Positions 25,276 through 35,953 are shown, counted from the first letter of the stretch. The stretch: 64,000 nucleotides of DNA from Haloarcula taiwanensis (GCA_002844335.1 CP019154.1:186001-250000), one strand, 5' to 3'. Translations and numbers: made by a program. Notes: generated from the letters alone by a model not told the origin.

Positions 25276-26286
25276 ATGGGACTAACGCTCGACGGTGATG
25301 TTGTCCGGGCCGGCTACGAGGCCCGCGAGCGGTTCTACGACTCGCGTGGCTACGGGAAGGTCCGCAACGGGGACCTCGACCTGGCCCCGGTGGAGGCCGC
25401 ACACCTCCTTTACCGCGGAGATATCGAGAGCATCGACGGCATGGACTTCCGGGCGTTCCTCGGGTCGACGGCCGTTTCCGAGGTCGACTTCGCTGTCTAC
25501 AAAGACCTCCGTGACCGCGGCTTCTACCTCACGCCGGCCCGCGAAGGGTGGGTCGACGACGCGTCGGGGGCGGACTTCGTGGTCTACCCGCGCGGGAACG
25601 GGCCATGGGACACCGAAGTGGCGTACCGCGTCAGGGTCGTCGGCGAGCGTGATACCGCTGCCGCCGCGGCCTTGGGCGACTGCGTGCTGGCGGTCGTCGA
25701 CGAGGAGAGCGAGGTCACCTACCTCGACACCGACCGGCGCGACGTTGAGGGAACCAGCGACGCTGTCGTCCCGGCAACGGAGGGGGAACTGCTCGGAGAG
25801 CGCGTGGTGTGCTGGGAGCCGCCGGCGGAGCTGTACGAGCAGGCCTTCTACGGCCAGCGGCTCGGTGACGACGGCGCAGTGCAGCTCTCCCTCGTTGAAG
25901 CCGCGTATCTCGCACAGGCGGGACTGCTCACAGTCGATGGCGGGGCTGACGCTGTCGTCGAGCGCGGCCGCGAGGTCGAGGGCGACCGCTTCGACCGCCG
26001 GCTAGCTGTCTATACGGCCCTGCGAGCGAGCGGCGTCGCGCCGAAGACCGGCTTCAAGTTCGGCGCTGACTTCCGGACCTACGCCGATGTCGAAAGTGCG
26101 GCGAACCTCGGGCACTCGGAGCTACTGGTGCGCGTGCTGCCGGCCGACCACCGGTTCGAGCCGAGGGACCTCGCGCTGGACGTGCGCCTCGCTCACGGCG
26201 TCCGGAAGACGATGGTATTCGCACTCACAACGGACGGCGGTGATGTCGATATCGAGTGGATAGCTGTCGAACGACTGACGCCCTGA
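25276..26286 (+). CDS. endA: tRNA-splicing endonuclease
   Basis: Cuts bulge-helix-bulge motifs in intron-containing tRNAs and pre-rRNA. The 336-residue protein is the duplicated two-repeat type: the first half (about 1-165) is a degenerate copy, and the second half holds the catalytic core with Tyr, His and Lys in FKFGADFRTYADV, LGHSELLVRVLP and GVRKTMVFAL. The ATG at 25276 is preferred over an earlier in-frame start. Its targets in this window would include the rRNA processing stems. trpS follows 130 nt downstream; haloarchaeal tRNA-Trp is a known EndA substrate. Confidence 0.93.
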   Translation: MGLTLDGDVVRAGYEARERFYDSRGYGKVRNGDLDLAPVEAAHLLYRGDIESIDGMDFRAFLGSTAVSEVDFAVYKDLRDRGFYLTPAREGWVDDASGADFVVYPRGNGPWDTEVAYRVRVVGERDTAAAAALGDCVLAVVDEESEVTYLDTDRRDVEGTSDAVVPATEGELLGERVVCWEPPAELYEQAFYGQRLGDDGAVQLSLVEAAYLAQAGLLTVDGGADAVVERGREVEGDRFDRRLAVYTALRASGVAPKTGFKFGADFRTYADVESAANLGHSELLVRVLPADHRFEPRDLALDVRLAHGVRKTMVFALTTDGGDVDIEWIAVERLTP

Positions 26287-26416
26287 GCCGCCCGGGCATC
26301 GGGGTCGGCCAGTGGGTATCTGCCCGTCGGTCCCTCGGCGCACCGAAACGAACCCTTTTTGCGCCGACCGGGACCAAAACACCTGTAACGTGGCTCACCG
26401 CGAGCCGACCACAGCT

Positions 26417-28066
26417 ATGACAACGGACGACTCCCACCACGACGACGCATCGCCCGACGAGGACCGCCGCCAGTCGGGCGCAGCGTGGCGGGAGCCTGAC
26501 GCCCCCTCCGGTGACGACCCAGTGCTGCCGGACGGCGGCACCGAGGCCGAAGGGGCCGACGAGGCGACGCTTGACCCGTGGGGCTCCTCGACTATCGCCG
26601 ACTACCGCAAGCTGTTCGAGCAGTTCGGCATCGAGGAGTTCGACGAGGTACTTCCTGAGGTCCCCAACCCTCACTATCTAATGCGGCGGGGCGTCATCTT
26701 CGGCCACCGGGACTACCGACCGGTCGCCGAAGCCATGCGCAACGACGACCCCTTCGCCGCGCTGTCGGGGTTCATGCCGACCGGCGACCCACACATCGGC
26801 CACAAGCTCGTCTTTGACGAGATTATCTGGCACCAACAGCAGGGCGGGGACGCGCACGCGCTCATCGCGGACCTCGAAGCCCACAGCGCCCGCGGGCTCT
26901 CGTGGGACGAAATTGACGAGCACGCGACGGACTACGTCCTCTCGCTGCTCGCGCTCGGGTTCGACCCCGAAGAGGGGACGCTGTACCGCCAGTCCGACAA
27001 CCGCGAAGTGCAGGACCTTGCGTTCGAACTCGGGGCTGAGGCGAACTTCTCGGAGCTGCAGGCCATCTACGACTTCGATGGCGAGACCGACATCTCACAC
27101 ATGCAGTCGGTCGTCACGCAGATGGCCGACATCCTCTATCCGCAACTGGACGAGCCAAAGCCGACGGTCATTCCCGTCGGCCCGGACCAGGACCCCCATA
27201 TGCGGCTGGCCCGAGATCTCGCCGCGCGGATGCGGTATTTCGGCGTGACAGAAGCGTTTGCCAGCTTCGAGGCCGACGGAGTCGAACGGACACTGCTCCG
27301 ACAGGCCTACGACGCCCGCGAGGACTACGCCGAGGATGCCGACCGACCGCGGTGTGGCGAGGCCGCCGACTGGCTGCGCGACCACCAGCCAGCACCCGCT
27401 GACGCCCGCGAGTCCGTCGTCTCGAAACTCGACGAGGCCGGGAAGGAACCACTCCGACCGCGGATCCGGTTCCTCGACCGCAACGCTACCGACGTAGCCT
27501 TCGAGGCCCTCATCGAAGCTATCGACGGCGAGAAGCGAGTGTACGACGAGCACATCGACACGTTCGACCTGGACCACGTCGAGGCGGAGGAACTCGCTCG
27601 GCAGGTCGAACTCGACAACGGGGGCTACGGCTTCCAGCCGCCGTCCTCGATCTACCACCGGTTCATGACCGGACTCACTGGCGGGAAAATGTCCTCGTCG
27701 ATTCCGGCCTCCCACATCTCGCTACTGGACGACCCGGAGGACGGCTACGACAAGGTAAAATCCGCGACGACCGGCGGCCGCTCTACTGCAGAGGAACAGC
27801 GCGAGAAGGGTGGGAAGGCCGATGAGTGCCCCGTCTACGAGCTGTATGCCTACCTGCTGTCGGGTGACGACGACGAGTTCGCCAAGGAGGTGTACGACGA
27901 GTGCGTCGGCGGCGAACGGCTCTGTGGCGGCTGCAAGGAACAGGCCGCCGAACTGATGGCCGAGTTCCTCGAAGACCACCAGGAGAAACGCGCAGAGTGG
28001 GAAGACAGGCTCGACGAACTCGACATCGACCTCGACTCCGACCGAAAGCGCTCGGGCGCGGACTGA
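26417..28066 (+). CDS. trpS: Tryptophan--tRNA ligase
   Basis: Class I synthetase charging tRNA-Trp, 549 residues. The HIGH motif is PTGDPHIGHKL and the KMSKS motif is GGKMSSSIP; between them are GPDQDPHMRLARDLA and the Rossmann core. An acidic N-terminal extension of about 45 residues and an insert near residues 290-370 are haloarchaeal features. The ATG at 26417 is chosen over an upstream in-frame start at 26312 because the upstream codons are not acidic. The downstream gap 28067-28341 shows no gene. Confidence 0.95.
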   Translation: MTTDDSHHDDASPDEDRRQSGAAWREPDAPSGDDPVLPDGGTEAEGADEATLDPWGSSTIADYRKLFEQFGIEEFDEVLPEVPNPHYLMRRGVIFGHRDYRPVAEAMRNDDPFAALSGFMPTGDPHIGHKLVFDEIIWHQQQGGDAHALIADLEAHSARGLSWDEIDEHATDYVLSLLALGFDPEEGTLYRQSDNREVQDLAFELGAEANFSELQAIYDFDGETDISHMQSVVTQMADILYPQLDEPKPTVIPVGPDQDPHMRLARDLAARMRYFGVTEAFASFEADGVERTLLRQAYDAREDYAEDADRPRCGEAADWLRDHQPAPADARESVVSKLDEAGKEPLRPRIRFLDRNATDVAFEALIEAIDGEKRVYDEHIDTFDLDHVEAEELARQVELDNGGYGFQPPSSIYHRFMTGLTGGKMSSSIPASHISLLDDPEDGYDKVKSATTGGRSTAEEQREKGGKADECPVYELYAYLLSGDDDEFAKEVYDECVGGERLCGGCKEQAAELMAEFLEDHQEKRAEWEDRLDELDIDLDSDRKRSGAD

Positions 28067-28341
28067 GCGCCCGGTCGCGTCGCCGGGTTCGTGTCGCGAC
28101 GGCCACACGCGCAACGTTTTTGCCCGACAGCCACAATCGCTGAGACATGGCACCCGAATCCCACCGTGCCGGTGTCGCGCGCCAGCCATCCGACAGACAG
28201 GGGTTCGGCTTCTTTTGTACTGCCTGACCGCGTGTGGACTCTGACGGCGCTGAGAGGCGTGGTCGGACGAAACCGTGAGCAGGAAGTAAGAACCGTTAAC
28301 TGAGCGACCCGCGGTTATCCCCACAAGACCGAGACACCCGT

Positions 28342-29853
28342 ATGAAACGACCACAGGCACAGGTGGCCGTCCTGCAGGCCGCCGACGCACAGGAGGACAG
28401 GCGCATCGACGCGGTAGCCGAGGACGCGGGCCTCAAGCCCGAAGCGGCCACCAGAGCGGCGTTCGAACTGGAAGCCGACGGCCTCGTCGCCGTCGACGAG
28501 GAGACGCTGGAACACTACGAACTCACCGAGGAGGGCGAGGCGTACGTCCGCGAGAGCCTGCCCGAACAGGACCTCTATGAGGCCGCTATCGATGCCGGTG
28601 CGGCCGACGGCCCAGTCCAGATGGGGCAGGTCATCGGCGCGTCCGGTCTCGAAGGCGGCGCGGTCGACATCGCGCTCTCGAACTACGCCCGCAAGGCCTA
28701 CGGCGACATCGACAGCGGCGAAATCACGGCCAACCCCGACGCCGACCCCGGGTCCGACCCCGAGATGCTGGCGCTGGAGGCCGTCGCAGATGGACGTGTT
28801 GAGGACGCCGACCCGGACGCGCTCGACCAACTGGAACGGCGCGGCCTCGTCGACGCGCGCGAGGAGACCGTCCGCTCCGTGCGGCTGACCGACGACGGCG
28901 TCACCGCCTTGATGGAGGGCGTCGAGGCCGCCGAGACGGTCGACCAGCTCACGCCCGAACTGCTCACCAGCGGCGAGTGGGAAGACGTGGAGTTTACCGA
29001 GTACAACGTCGAGGCCGACGCTGAGGACGTGAGCCACGGCAAGGAGCACATCCTCCGCCAGACCGCCAACCGCGTGAAGGACACGCTCGTCGGCATGGGC
29101 TTCCAAGAGATGGAAGGCCCCCACGCCGACGCCCAGTTCTGGATAAACGACTGCCTGTTCATGCCCCAGGACCACCCGGCCCGGACCCACTGGGACCAGT
29201 TCGCGCTGGAACGGCCCGACGAGATTCGGAACCTGCCCGACGACCTCGTCGAGCGGGTCCGGTCGGCCCACCGGGAGGGCGTCGGCCCCGACGGCGAGGG
29301 GTATCACTCGCCCTGGACCGAGGACATCGCCCGCGGGATGGACCTCCGGGGCCACACCACCTCGCTGTCGATGCGCTACCTCTCGGGCCACCAGGTCGGT
29401 GACCTCGAACCGCCCGAGCGTTACTTCAGCGTCGAGAAGGTGTACCGCAACGACACGCTCGACCCGACCCACCTGCTGGAGTTCTTCCAGATTGAGGGGT
29501 GGGTGATGGCCGAGGACCTCTCTGTGCGTGACCTGATGGGGACGTTCACGGAGTTCTACGAGCAGTTCGGCATCACCGACCTGGAGTTCAAGCCCCACTA
29601 CAACCCCTACACGGAGCCCAGTTTCGAACTGTTCGGGACCCACCCCGAGACCGGCGAGGTCGTCGAGGTCGGCAACTCCGGTATCTTCCGCGACGAGGTG
29701 CTCACGCCGCTTGGCGTCGACTGCGACGTGATGGCGTGGGGCCTCTCGCTCGAACGATTACTCATGCTCATGTACGGCTTCGAGGACATCCGCGACGTGC
29801 ACGGGACGCTGTGTGATCTTGAACTGCTGCGGGAGACGGAGGTGATGCGCTGA
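28342..29853 (+). CDS. pheS: Phenylalanine--tRNA ligase alpha subunit
   Basis: Catalytic subunit of the class II heterotetramer. The 503-residue archaeal/eukaryotic-type protein has N-terminal winged-helix repeats (ELTEEGEAYVRESL near residue 60; RLTDDGVTALMEG near 190) and then the synthetase core: motif 1 region TANRVKDTLVGMGFQEMEGP, motif 2 PERYFSVEKVYRND, and motif 3 GLSLERLLMLMYG. The stop overlaps the pheT ATG (TGATG), so the two subunits are translationally coupled. Confidence 0.97.
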   Translation: MKRPQAQVAVLQAADAQEDRRIDAVAEDAGLKPEAATRAAFELEADGLVAVDEETLEHYELTEEGEAYVRESLPEQDLYEAAIDAGAADGPVQMGQVIGASGLEGGAVDIALSNYARKAYGDIDSGEITANPDADPGSDPEMLALEAVADGRVEDADPDALDQLERRGLVDAREETVRSVRLTDDGVTALMEGVEAAETVDQLTPELLTSGEWEDVEFTEYNVEADAEDVSHGKEHILRQTANRVKDTLVGMGFQEMEGPHADAQFWINDCLFMPQDHPARTHWDQFALERPDEIRNLPDDLVERVRSAHREGVGPDGEGYHSPWTEDIARGMDLRGHTTSLSMRYLSGHQVGDLEPPERYFSVEKVYRNDTLDPTHLLEFFQIEGWVMAEDLSVRDLMGTFTEFYEQFGITDLEFKPHYNPYTEPSFELFGTHPETGEVVEVGNSGIFRDEVLTPLGVDCDVMAWGLSLERLLMLMYGFEDIRDVHGTLCDLELLRETEVMR

Positions 29854-31595
29854 TGCCCGTCGTCGACGTCGACCCCGACGAACTGCGGTATCTGACCGGT
29901 CACGACGAGAAAGACGACGACGAACTCAAATCGGACCTGTTCGACCTCGGCCTGGAGTTCGAGGGCTGGACCGAGGACGACGAGTTCCAACTGGAGTTCG
30001 CTCCCGACAGGCTCGACCGCCTCTCCGTTGAGGGCGTCGCCCGCTCGCTGCGCTACCACTACGGCGACGACCGCGGGGTGGACATCCCCAACACGAACAG
30101 CGCCGACTGGACCATCGAGGTCGAGGACCAGCCAGACGAGCGCCCGTACGTCACCGGCGCTATCGTCCGCGGGCTGGACATGGACGAGGCAGCGCTGGAG
30201 TCGCTCATCCAACTGCAGGAGAAACTCCACGCGACGATGGGTCGCAAGCGGGCGAAGGGTGCGATTGGGGTCCACGACCTTACGATGTTGAAAGGCGACT
30301 CGGTCACCGACGAGACTGGCAAGTCCATCACGTACACCAGCGCGGACCCCGACGAGGCGACGTTCGTACCGCTTGACGCCGACGCGGAGATGACCCCCAG
30401 CGAGGTCATGGCGTCCCACGAGACCGGCCAGACCTACGGCGACCTCGTCGCCGACTTCGACCGCGTGCCGGCCATCTACGACGCCATCGGCCTGTTCTCG
30501 TTCCCGCCGGTCATCAACGGCCGCCGAACCGAGGTCAGCGTCGACTCCCGGGACCTGTTCATCGAGATGACCGGGACCGACCAGTGGACCATCGACCACA
30601 TGTGCAACATCGTCTGCTACGCCCTCGCCGCCCGCGGCGGCCAGGTCGAGAAGGTCGACGTGTCCTACGCCGACGACGCGCCCGGCGAGTACGCCGGCAA
30701 GACGCTGGAACGGCCGGACCTCTCGGTGCGGACGAAGACGGTCACGCACGACCGTATCGAATCCATTCTCGGCGTCTCACTGGACAGCCGCGAGGTCGTC
30801 GACTACGCCGAGCGCGCTGGCCTCGACGCGAGCGAAACCGACGCCGACGACGGCGTGGCCTACGAGGTGGAGATTCCGCCCTACCGCGTCGACGTCATCC
30901 ACCCGCTGGATATCATCGACGACATCGGGCGGGCGCTCGGGTTCAACAGCCTCGAACCGACCTACCCCGACGTATCGACGGTCGGCGGCCGCCACGAGCG
31001 GTCCCGGCTTGAGGACGCCGCCCGCGACGCTCTGGTCGGGCTGGGCTTCGAGGATTTGCTGAACTTCCACATGATAAACGAGGCCAAGAACTTCGAGCGG
31101 ATGGGACTCAGTCCGGACAGTACTGGCGGGGACGCCGTCGGCGAGGCCGACCCGGTCACCATCCAGGAGCCCTACAGCGAGGACTACACTATCCTCCGGA
31201 CGTGGGCGCTCCCCTCCATCATGATGGTCCTGGAGAACAACACCCACCGGAGCTATCCGCAGGACCTCGCCGAAATCGGGCTGGCCGCCGGCCTCGACGA
31301 CTCGGAGAACACTGGCGTCGCCGAACACCGCACCGTCGCCGCCGCGCTCGCGCGCACGGACGCCTCCTATGAGGACGCGAAGGCTCGCCTGCAGGCGCTG
31401 GCCGACGCCTTCGACAAGGACCTCGAAACGCCCCCGACCGCGCATCCGTCGTTCATCGGCGGCCGCGCCGCCGAGGTCGTCCTCGACGGGGAGTCGGTTG
31501 GCGTCGTCGGCGAAATCCACCCGAAGGTGCTTGTCGAGCACGACTTGGAACTGCCGGTGGCGGCGTTCGAGTTCCGACTGGACGCGCTGGAATAA
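29853..31595 (+). CDS. pheT: Phenylalanine--tRNA ligase beta subunit
   Basis: Non-catalytic partner subunit, 580 residues. The B3/B4 region carries the tRNA-recognition/editing domain (ITYTSADPDEATFVPLD; IYDAIGLFSFPPVINGRRTE), the B5 domain holds PPYRVDVIHPLDIIDDIGRA, and the C-terminal catalytic-like module ends AEVVLDGESVGVVGEIHPKV. It overlaps pheS by one base. Archaeal type, without the EMAP-like tRNA-binding domain of bacterial PheT. Confidence 0.97.
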   Translation: MPVVDVDPDELRYLTGHDEKDDDELKSDLFDLGLEFEGWTEDDEFQLEFAPDRLDRLSVEGVARSLRYHYGDDRGVDIPNTNSADWTIEVEDQPDERPYVTGAIVRGLDMDEAALESLIQLQEKLHATMGRKRAKGAIGVHDLTMLKGDSVTDETGKSITYTSADPDEATFVPLDADAEMTPSEVMASHETGQTYGDLVADFDRVPAIYDAIGLFSFPPVINGRRTEVSVDSRDLFIEMTGTDQWTIDHMCNIVCYALAARGGQVEKVDVSYADDAPGEYAGKTLERPDLSVRTKTVTHDRIESILGVSLDSREVVDYAERAGLDASETDADDGVAYEVEIPPYRVDVIHPLDIIDDIGRALGFNSLEPTYPDVSTVGGRHERSRLEDAARDALVGLGFEDLLNFHMINEAKNFERMGLSPDSTGGDAVGEADPVTIQEPYSEDYTILRTWALPSIMMVLENNTHRSYPQDLAEIGLAAGLDDSENTGVAEHRTVAAALARTDASYEDAKARLQALADAFDKDLETPPTAHPSFIGGRAAEVVLDGESVGVVGEIHPKVLVEHDLELPVAAFEFRLDALE

Positions 31596-31644
31596 CGGCC
31601 AGCCGTCGGTCTATCGCTGTTCCAAAAGGCCAGCAAGCCCCAAG

Positions 31645-32697
31645 CTACAGGTCCGCGCCGACGGCGTCCTCGACCGAGTCGAAGCCGTCCTCCGCGAGCA
31701 GTTCGAGCAGGCCCTCGTTGATTTCGCGGGCGATGGACGGGCCGCGGTACACCAGGCCGGTGTACAACTGGACGAGTGAGGCCCCGGCGCGGATCTTCCG
31801 GTATGCGCCCTCCGCTGTCGAGACGCCACCGACGCCGACGACGGGCACGTCGACGCGCTCGGCGACGAACCGGACCATCTCGGTCGCCTGGTTCTCGATC
31901 GGCTTCCCGGAGAGGCCGCCCGTCTCGACCGCGTTCGGCGAGCGTAGGCTTGCGGGCCGTTCAGTCGTCGTGTTCGTCGCGACGACGCCGTCGAGGCCGA
32001 GTTCGGTCACCAGGTCAAGCGCGTCCTCGACTGCCGGCTCGGGGAGGTCCGGCGAGAGCTTCACGAGCAGCGGGGCCGCGCCAGCGTCCTGTAGCTCACT
32101 GAGGATCGCTTCCATCGCGTCGCGGTTCTGGAGCTCCTCGAAGCCCTCCGAGTTTGGACAGGAGACGTTGACGACGAAGAAGTCCCCGCCTTCGGCGACG
32201 TGTTCGTACGTGGTCCGGTAGTCGTCGGGGGCCTCCTCGGTTCCGACATGTTCCGTCTTGGCAATGTTGACGCCGACCGGGAACGGCGCGTCGACGTGTT
32301 TCAGCCGCTCGCCGACGACGACAGCGCCGTCGTTGTTCAGGCCCATCCGATTGATGATCGCCTCGTCCTCCCTGAGCCGGAACATCCGCGGGCGGGCGTT
32401 GCCGGCCTGTGGCTCGGCTGTGACGCCGCCGACCTCCGCGAAACCGAAGCCGAGTGAGGCCACCGCTCCGGGGATGGTTGCATTCTTGTCGAAGCCAGCG
32501 GCGACTCCGACGGGGTTGTCGAACGTGTAGCCGAACGCCTCCACTGCAAGTCTGTCGTCAGTGACGGTGTAGCGGTCGGCCATCGCGTCGGCGACTCGGG
32601 TTCCGTCGACCGCCTCTAACAGCCGGTGGACGCTCCGGTTGGCGGTTTCTGCTGGCAGCGAAAACAGGAGTGGTCTGGCGATATCGTAGGGTCTCAT
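31645..32697 (-). CDS. pyrD: Dihydroorotate dehydrogenase, quinone type
   Basis: Fourth step of pyrimidine synthesis: flavoprotein oxidising dihydroorotate to orotate. The 350-residue protein fits class 2 enzymes with an N-terminal helical membrane-associating part (RPLLFSLPAETANRSVHRLL). FMN/active-site stretches are NPVGVAAGFDKNA, FVVNVSCPNSEGF (catalytic Ser region), VATNTT and VPVVGVGGVSTAEGAYRKIRAGA. The ATG at 32697 is chosen; the extension to 32775 is not protein-like. Confidence 0.95.
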   Translation of the reverse strand: MRPYDIARPLLFSLPAETANRSVHRLLEAVDGTRVADAMADRYTVTDDRLAVEAFGYTFDNPVGVAAGFDKNATIPGAVASLGFGFAEVGGVTAEPQAGNARPRMFRLREDEAIINRMGLNNDGAVVVGERLKHVDAPFPVGVNIAKTEHVGTEEAPDDYRTTYEHVAEGGDFFVVNVSCPNSEGFEELQNRDAMEAILSELQDAGAAPLLVKLSPDLPEPAVEDALDLVTELGLDGVVATNTTTERPASLRSPNAVETGGLSGKPIENQATEMVRFVAERVDVPVVGVGGVSTAEGAYRKIRAGASLVQLYTGLVYRGPSIAREINEGLLELLAEDGFDSVEDAVGADL

Positions 32698-32796
32698 TGT
32701 GTTGGTGTTCGGGTTACCTCGAAGAACGTCGTTGCATGTCCGGTATCGGGCATCGGCCCAATGGCCCGGTGGCACTGTGTCACCGTCGATGGTGCC

Positions 32797-32994
32797 TCAA
32801 AAGTCGTGTTCGACCTCTTCCGGGTCGGCTTTCTGGATAATAATCTTGTTATCGCGGACGCGAACGAACACCTCGTCGCCGATCTCCATCCCGGCGACGG
32901 CTAGCTCGTCTTCGTGAATGTTGATATGTACGTTGTGGTACTCGCCGTCCTCATCTTTGGCGCCACTCGGGCTGAGCTTCTTCTTTCGCACCAT
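32797..32994 (-). CDS. SpoVT/AbrB-like swapped-hairpin DNA-binding protein
   Basis: A 65-residue protein whose second half (INIHEDELAVAGMEIGDEVFVRVRDNKIIIQKA) matches the AbrB/SpoVT fold used by small dimeric regulators and antitoxins. A Lys-rich N-terminus (MVRKKKLSPSG) precedes it. No toxin gene is adjacent: pyrD lies downstream on the same strand and MC1 is divergent, so a chromosomal regulator is more likely than an antitoxin. Confidence 0.8.
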   Translation of the reverse strand: MVRKKKLSPSGAKDEDGEYHNVHINIHEDELAVAGMEIGDEVFVRVRDNKIIIQKADPEEVEHDF

Positions 32995-33156
32995 CGCGCT
33001 ATCCTACTCCGCACTTCACCGCAGGATACACTTAAGTCTACCGTGCCGCCGGCCGCTGGCTGGTGATTTCGTAGGCGCGCGTGACGATTTCGACCCGAAT
33101 ATCCGGGCTGAAACGGCCGGTCTGGGCGTTCAAAAGGGCGTGTGACCGTGCGAGCG

Positions 33157-33202
33157 TATATAAATACCCCCCGAGGGAGGCGGGATTGGGGGGTATATTT
33201 AT
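33157..33202 (+). promoter_or_regulatory. Inverted repeat spanning two TATA boxes before MC1
   Basis: ATAAATACCCCCC (33160-33172) and GGGGGGTATATTTAT (33188-33202) form an imperfect inverted repeat about 15 bp apart. Each arm contains a TATA-like core (TATATAAATA and GTATATTTAT). The right one is about 45 nt from the MC1 ATG, so a promoter with overlapping symmetric operator, or two tandem promoters, is likely. Confidence 0.6.
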
Positions 33203-33242
33203 GTTCTGCCATGTGCTGAATTGGCATGGAGCGGTGAAATCC

Positions 33243-33551
33243 ATGGCACCCGACAGTGACAAGCGCAACTTCGCACTGCGCGAAGACGGTGACGAATCGA
33301 GCGTCTTCTCGGGCGGAACGCCTCGGCAGGCTGCACTGAAGGCAGCACGTCGACTCGAACCGGCTGACGGTGAAGATCAGGCTGATCCTGAGGAGATACG
33401 ACTACGGGAGAAGGGGACCCACAAAGTCCACATCTATGAGGCGTGGGCATGGGTTGAGGAGGCTCCTGACGACAAACCCGACTGGATGCCCGGCGATATC
33501 ACGAAAGGGAACGTCTCGAAGCAGGGCGTCGAACACCTAGACGAGATCTAG
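33243..33551 (+). CDS. Non-histone chromosomal protein MC1
   Basis: Small monomeric DNA-bending protein of methanogens and haloarchaea, 102 residues. Family features: NFALREDGDESSVFSGGTPRQAALKAARRL, the acidic insert DGEDQADPEE, then IRLREKGTHKVHIYEAWAW and the terminal DITKGNVSKQGVEHLDEI. An in-frame ATG at 33201 exists but sits inside the promoter repeat, so 33243 is preferred. It is highly expressed in relatives, in keeping with the strong-looking promoter. Confidence 0.93.
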   Translation: MAPDSDKRNFALREDGDESSVFSGGTPRQAALKAARRLEPADGEDQADPEEIRLREKGTHKVHIYEAWAWVEEAPDDKPDWMPGDITKGNVSKQGVEHLDEI

Positions 33552-33664
33552 GTCGCGATTCGACGTTTTCGGTGGCGACATCACAGTGGCTACACCCGCG
33601 TGTGCGCGCGAGCGAAGACTACGATCCAGCAGTCCGTCGACCCCGAGGCCCGTACGGTCCGTCT

Positions 33665-33694
33665 ATACACGTGTGGGACACTCACACCCGTGTA
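33665..33694 (+). terminator. Hairpin downstream of MC1
   Basis: TACACGTGTG and CACACCCGTGTA form a 10-bp stem with one bulge and a short loop, 114 nt past the MC1 stop and just before the first rRNA promoter. There is no T-run, so a terminator role is tentative. No gene is seen between 33552 and the rRNA promoters. Confidence 0.35.
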
Positions 33695-33719
33695 ATTCCG
33701 TCTCGCAGTCGACTTCCTT

Positions 33720-34008
33720 CGACGGGGTTAAGTGTGGCTCACCCATCGGAATGAAATGCGAACGCGGTCAGGGGCGATGGCCCCAAACGAACGAACTCGT
33801 TCCGACGCCCTTAAGTGTAACAGGGCGCTGGGAATGAACGCGAAGGTCGCTCGCGTCGTGCGGTTCGACGCGAGCCCGTTCCGATGCCCTTAAGTGTAAC
33901 AGGGCGCTGGGAATGAACGCGAAGGTCGCTCGCGTCGTGCGGTTCGACGCGAGCCCGTTCCGATGCCCTTAAGTGTAACAGGGCGCTGGGAATGAACGCG
34001 AACGACGT
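33720..34008 (+). promoter_or_regulatory. Tandem rRNA operon promoters
   Basis: Four TTAAGTG cores lie at 33728, 33811, 33890 and 33969. The last three are embedded in 79-bp tandem repeats (CCCTTAAGTGTAACAGGGCG, then GAATGAACGCGAA) that are almost identical; the first is in a diverged unit (GGGTTAAGTGTGGC ... GGAATGAAATGCGAA). Multiple promoters of this type are established for haloarchaeal rrn operons. Confidence 0.88.
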
Positions 34009-34161
34009 TCGGTCGGGGACATCGAATCTCTGCCGACACGGACTAGGCGGGGCCGACTCGCCAACGAAACTCGAAGCCTTTATGGTGGCTTCGAGACAAC
34101 AATCAGGTCCGAAGAAATGAGGATTCCACCCCTGCGGTCCGCCGTCAAGATGGAATCTGAT

Positions 34162-34211
34162 GTTAGCCCTGATAGTTCGGTGACACTCGGTCGACGGGTG
34201 TCCTCGAACAC
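34162..34211 (+). other. 5' half of the 16S processing stem
   Basis: GTTAGCCCTGATAGT (34162-34176) pairs with ACTATCAGGGCTAAC at 35827-35841, and GTCGACGG...TCGAACAC (34190-34211) pairs with 35793-35813. The unpaired bases between them fit a bulge-helix-bulge cut by the tRNA-splicing endonuclease, whose gene endA is at 25.3 kb. Confidence 0.8.
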
Positions 34212-34281
34212 CCTTCGATAGCGACCACACCCATTATCTGGGTGTGATCCCGCCTAACCCCCCGGCATCGTGCCGGGATAC

Positions 34282-35753
<1,472 letters not shown>

Positions 35754-35792
35754 ACTGATCGGGATCAGGCCTCTGGCCTGACCCACCTTTCG

Positions 35793-35841
35793 GTGTTCGA
35801 GAACTCCGTCGACCGGGCACCTATGGACTATCAGGGCTAAC
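35793..35841 (+). other. 3' half of the 16S processing stem
   Basis: GTGTTCGAGAACTCCGTCGAC (35793-35813) and ACTATCAGGGCTAAC (35827-35841) are complementary to the leader at 34162-34211. The sequence between includes the 3' bulge of the bulge-helix-bulge motif, just before tRNA-Ala. Confidence 0.8.
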
Positions 35842-35858
35842 AACCGTGCGGATCTGCC

Positions 35859-35930
35859 GGGCCCATAGCTCAGCGGGAGAGCGCCGCCTTTGCAAGGCGG
35901 AGGCCCTGGGTTCAAATCCCAGTGGGTCCA
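35859..35930 (+). tRNA. tRNA-Ala (anticodon UGC)
   Basis: Cloverleaf with acceptor GGGCCCA/TGGGTCC, D arm AGCTCAGCGGGAGAGC, anticodon loop CTTTGCAAG (TGC at 35891-35893) and T arm CTGGGTTCAAATCCCAG. No intron and no encoded CCA. It sits in the 16S-23S spacer, the standard archaeal position. Confidence 0.97.
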
Positions 35931-35953
35931 TACGACGTGCCAGTCCCGAACCG

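Noticed and set aside
32797-32994. AbrB-like protein as an antitoxin of a toxin-antitoxin pair
   Set aside because: No toxin-sized gene is adjacent; pyrD and MC1 flank it.
33201-33242. Earlier in-frame ATG for MC1 at 33201
   Set aside because: It overlaps the right arm of the promoter repeat, so it would be upstream of or at the transcription start; the added residues are not MC1-like.
33801-34008. Possible CRISPR array (evenly spaced repeats)
   Set aside because: The 79-bp units are identical throughout, with no unique spacers, and each holds a TTAAGTG promoter core; they are rRNA promoters.
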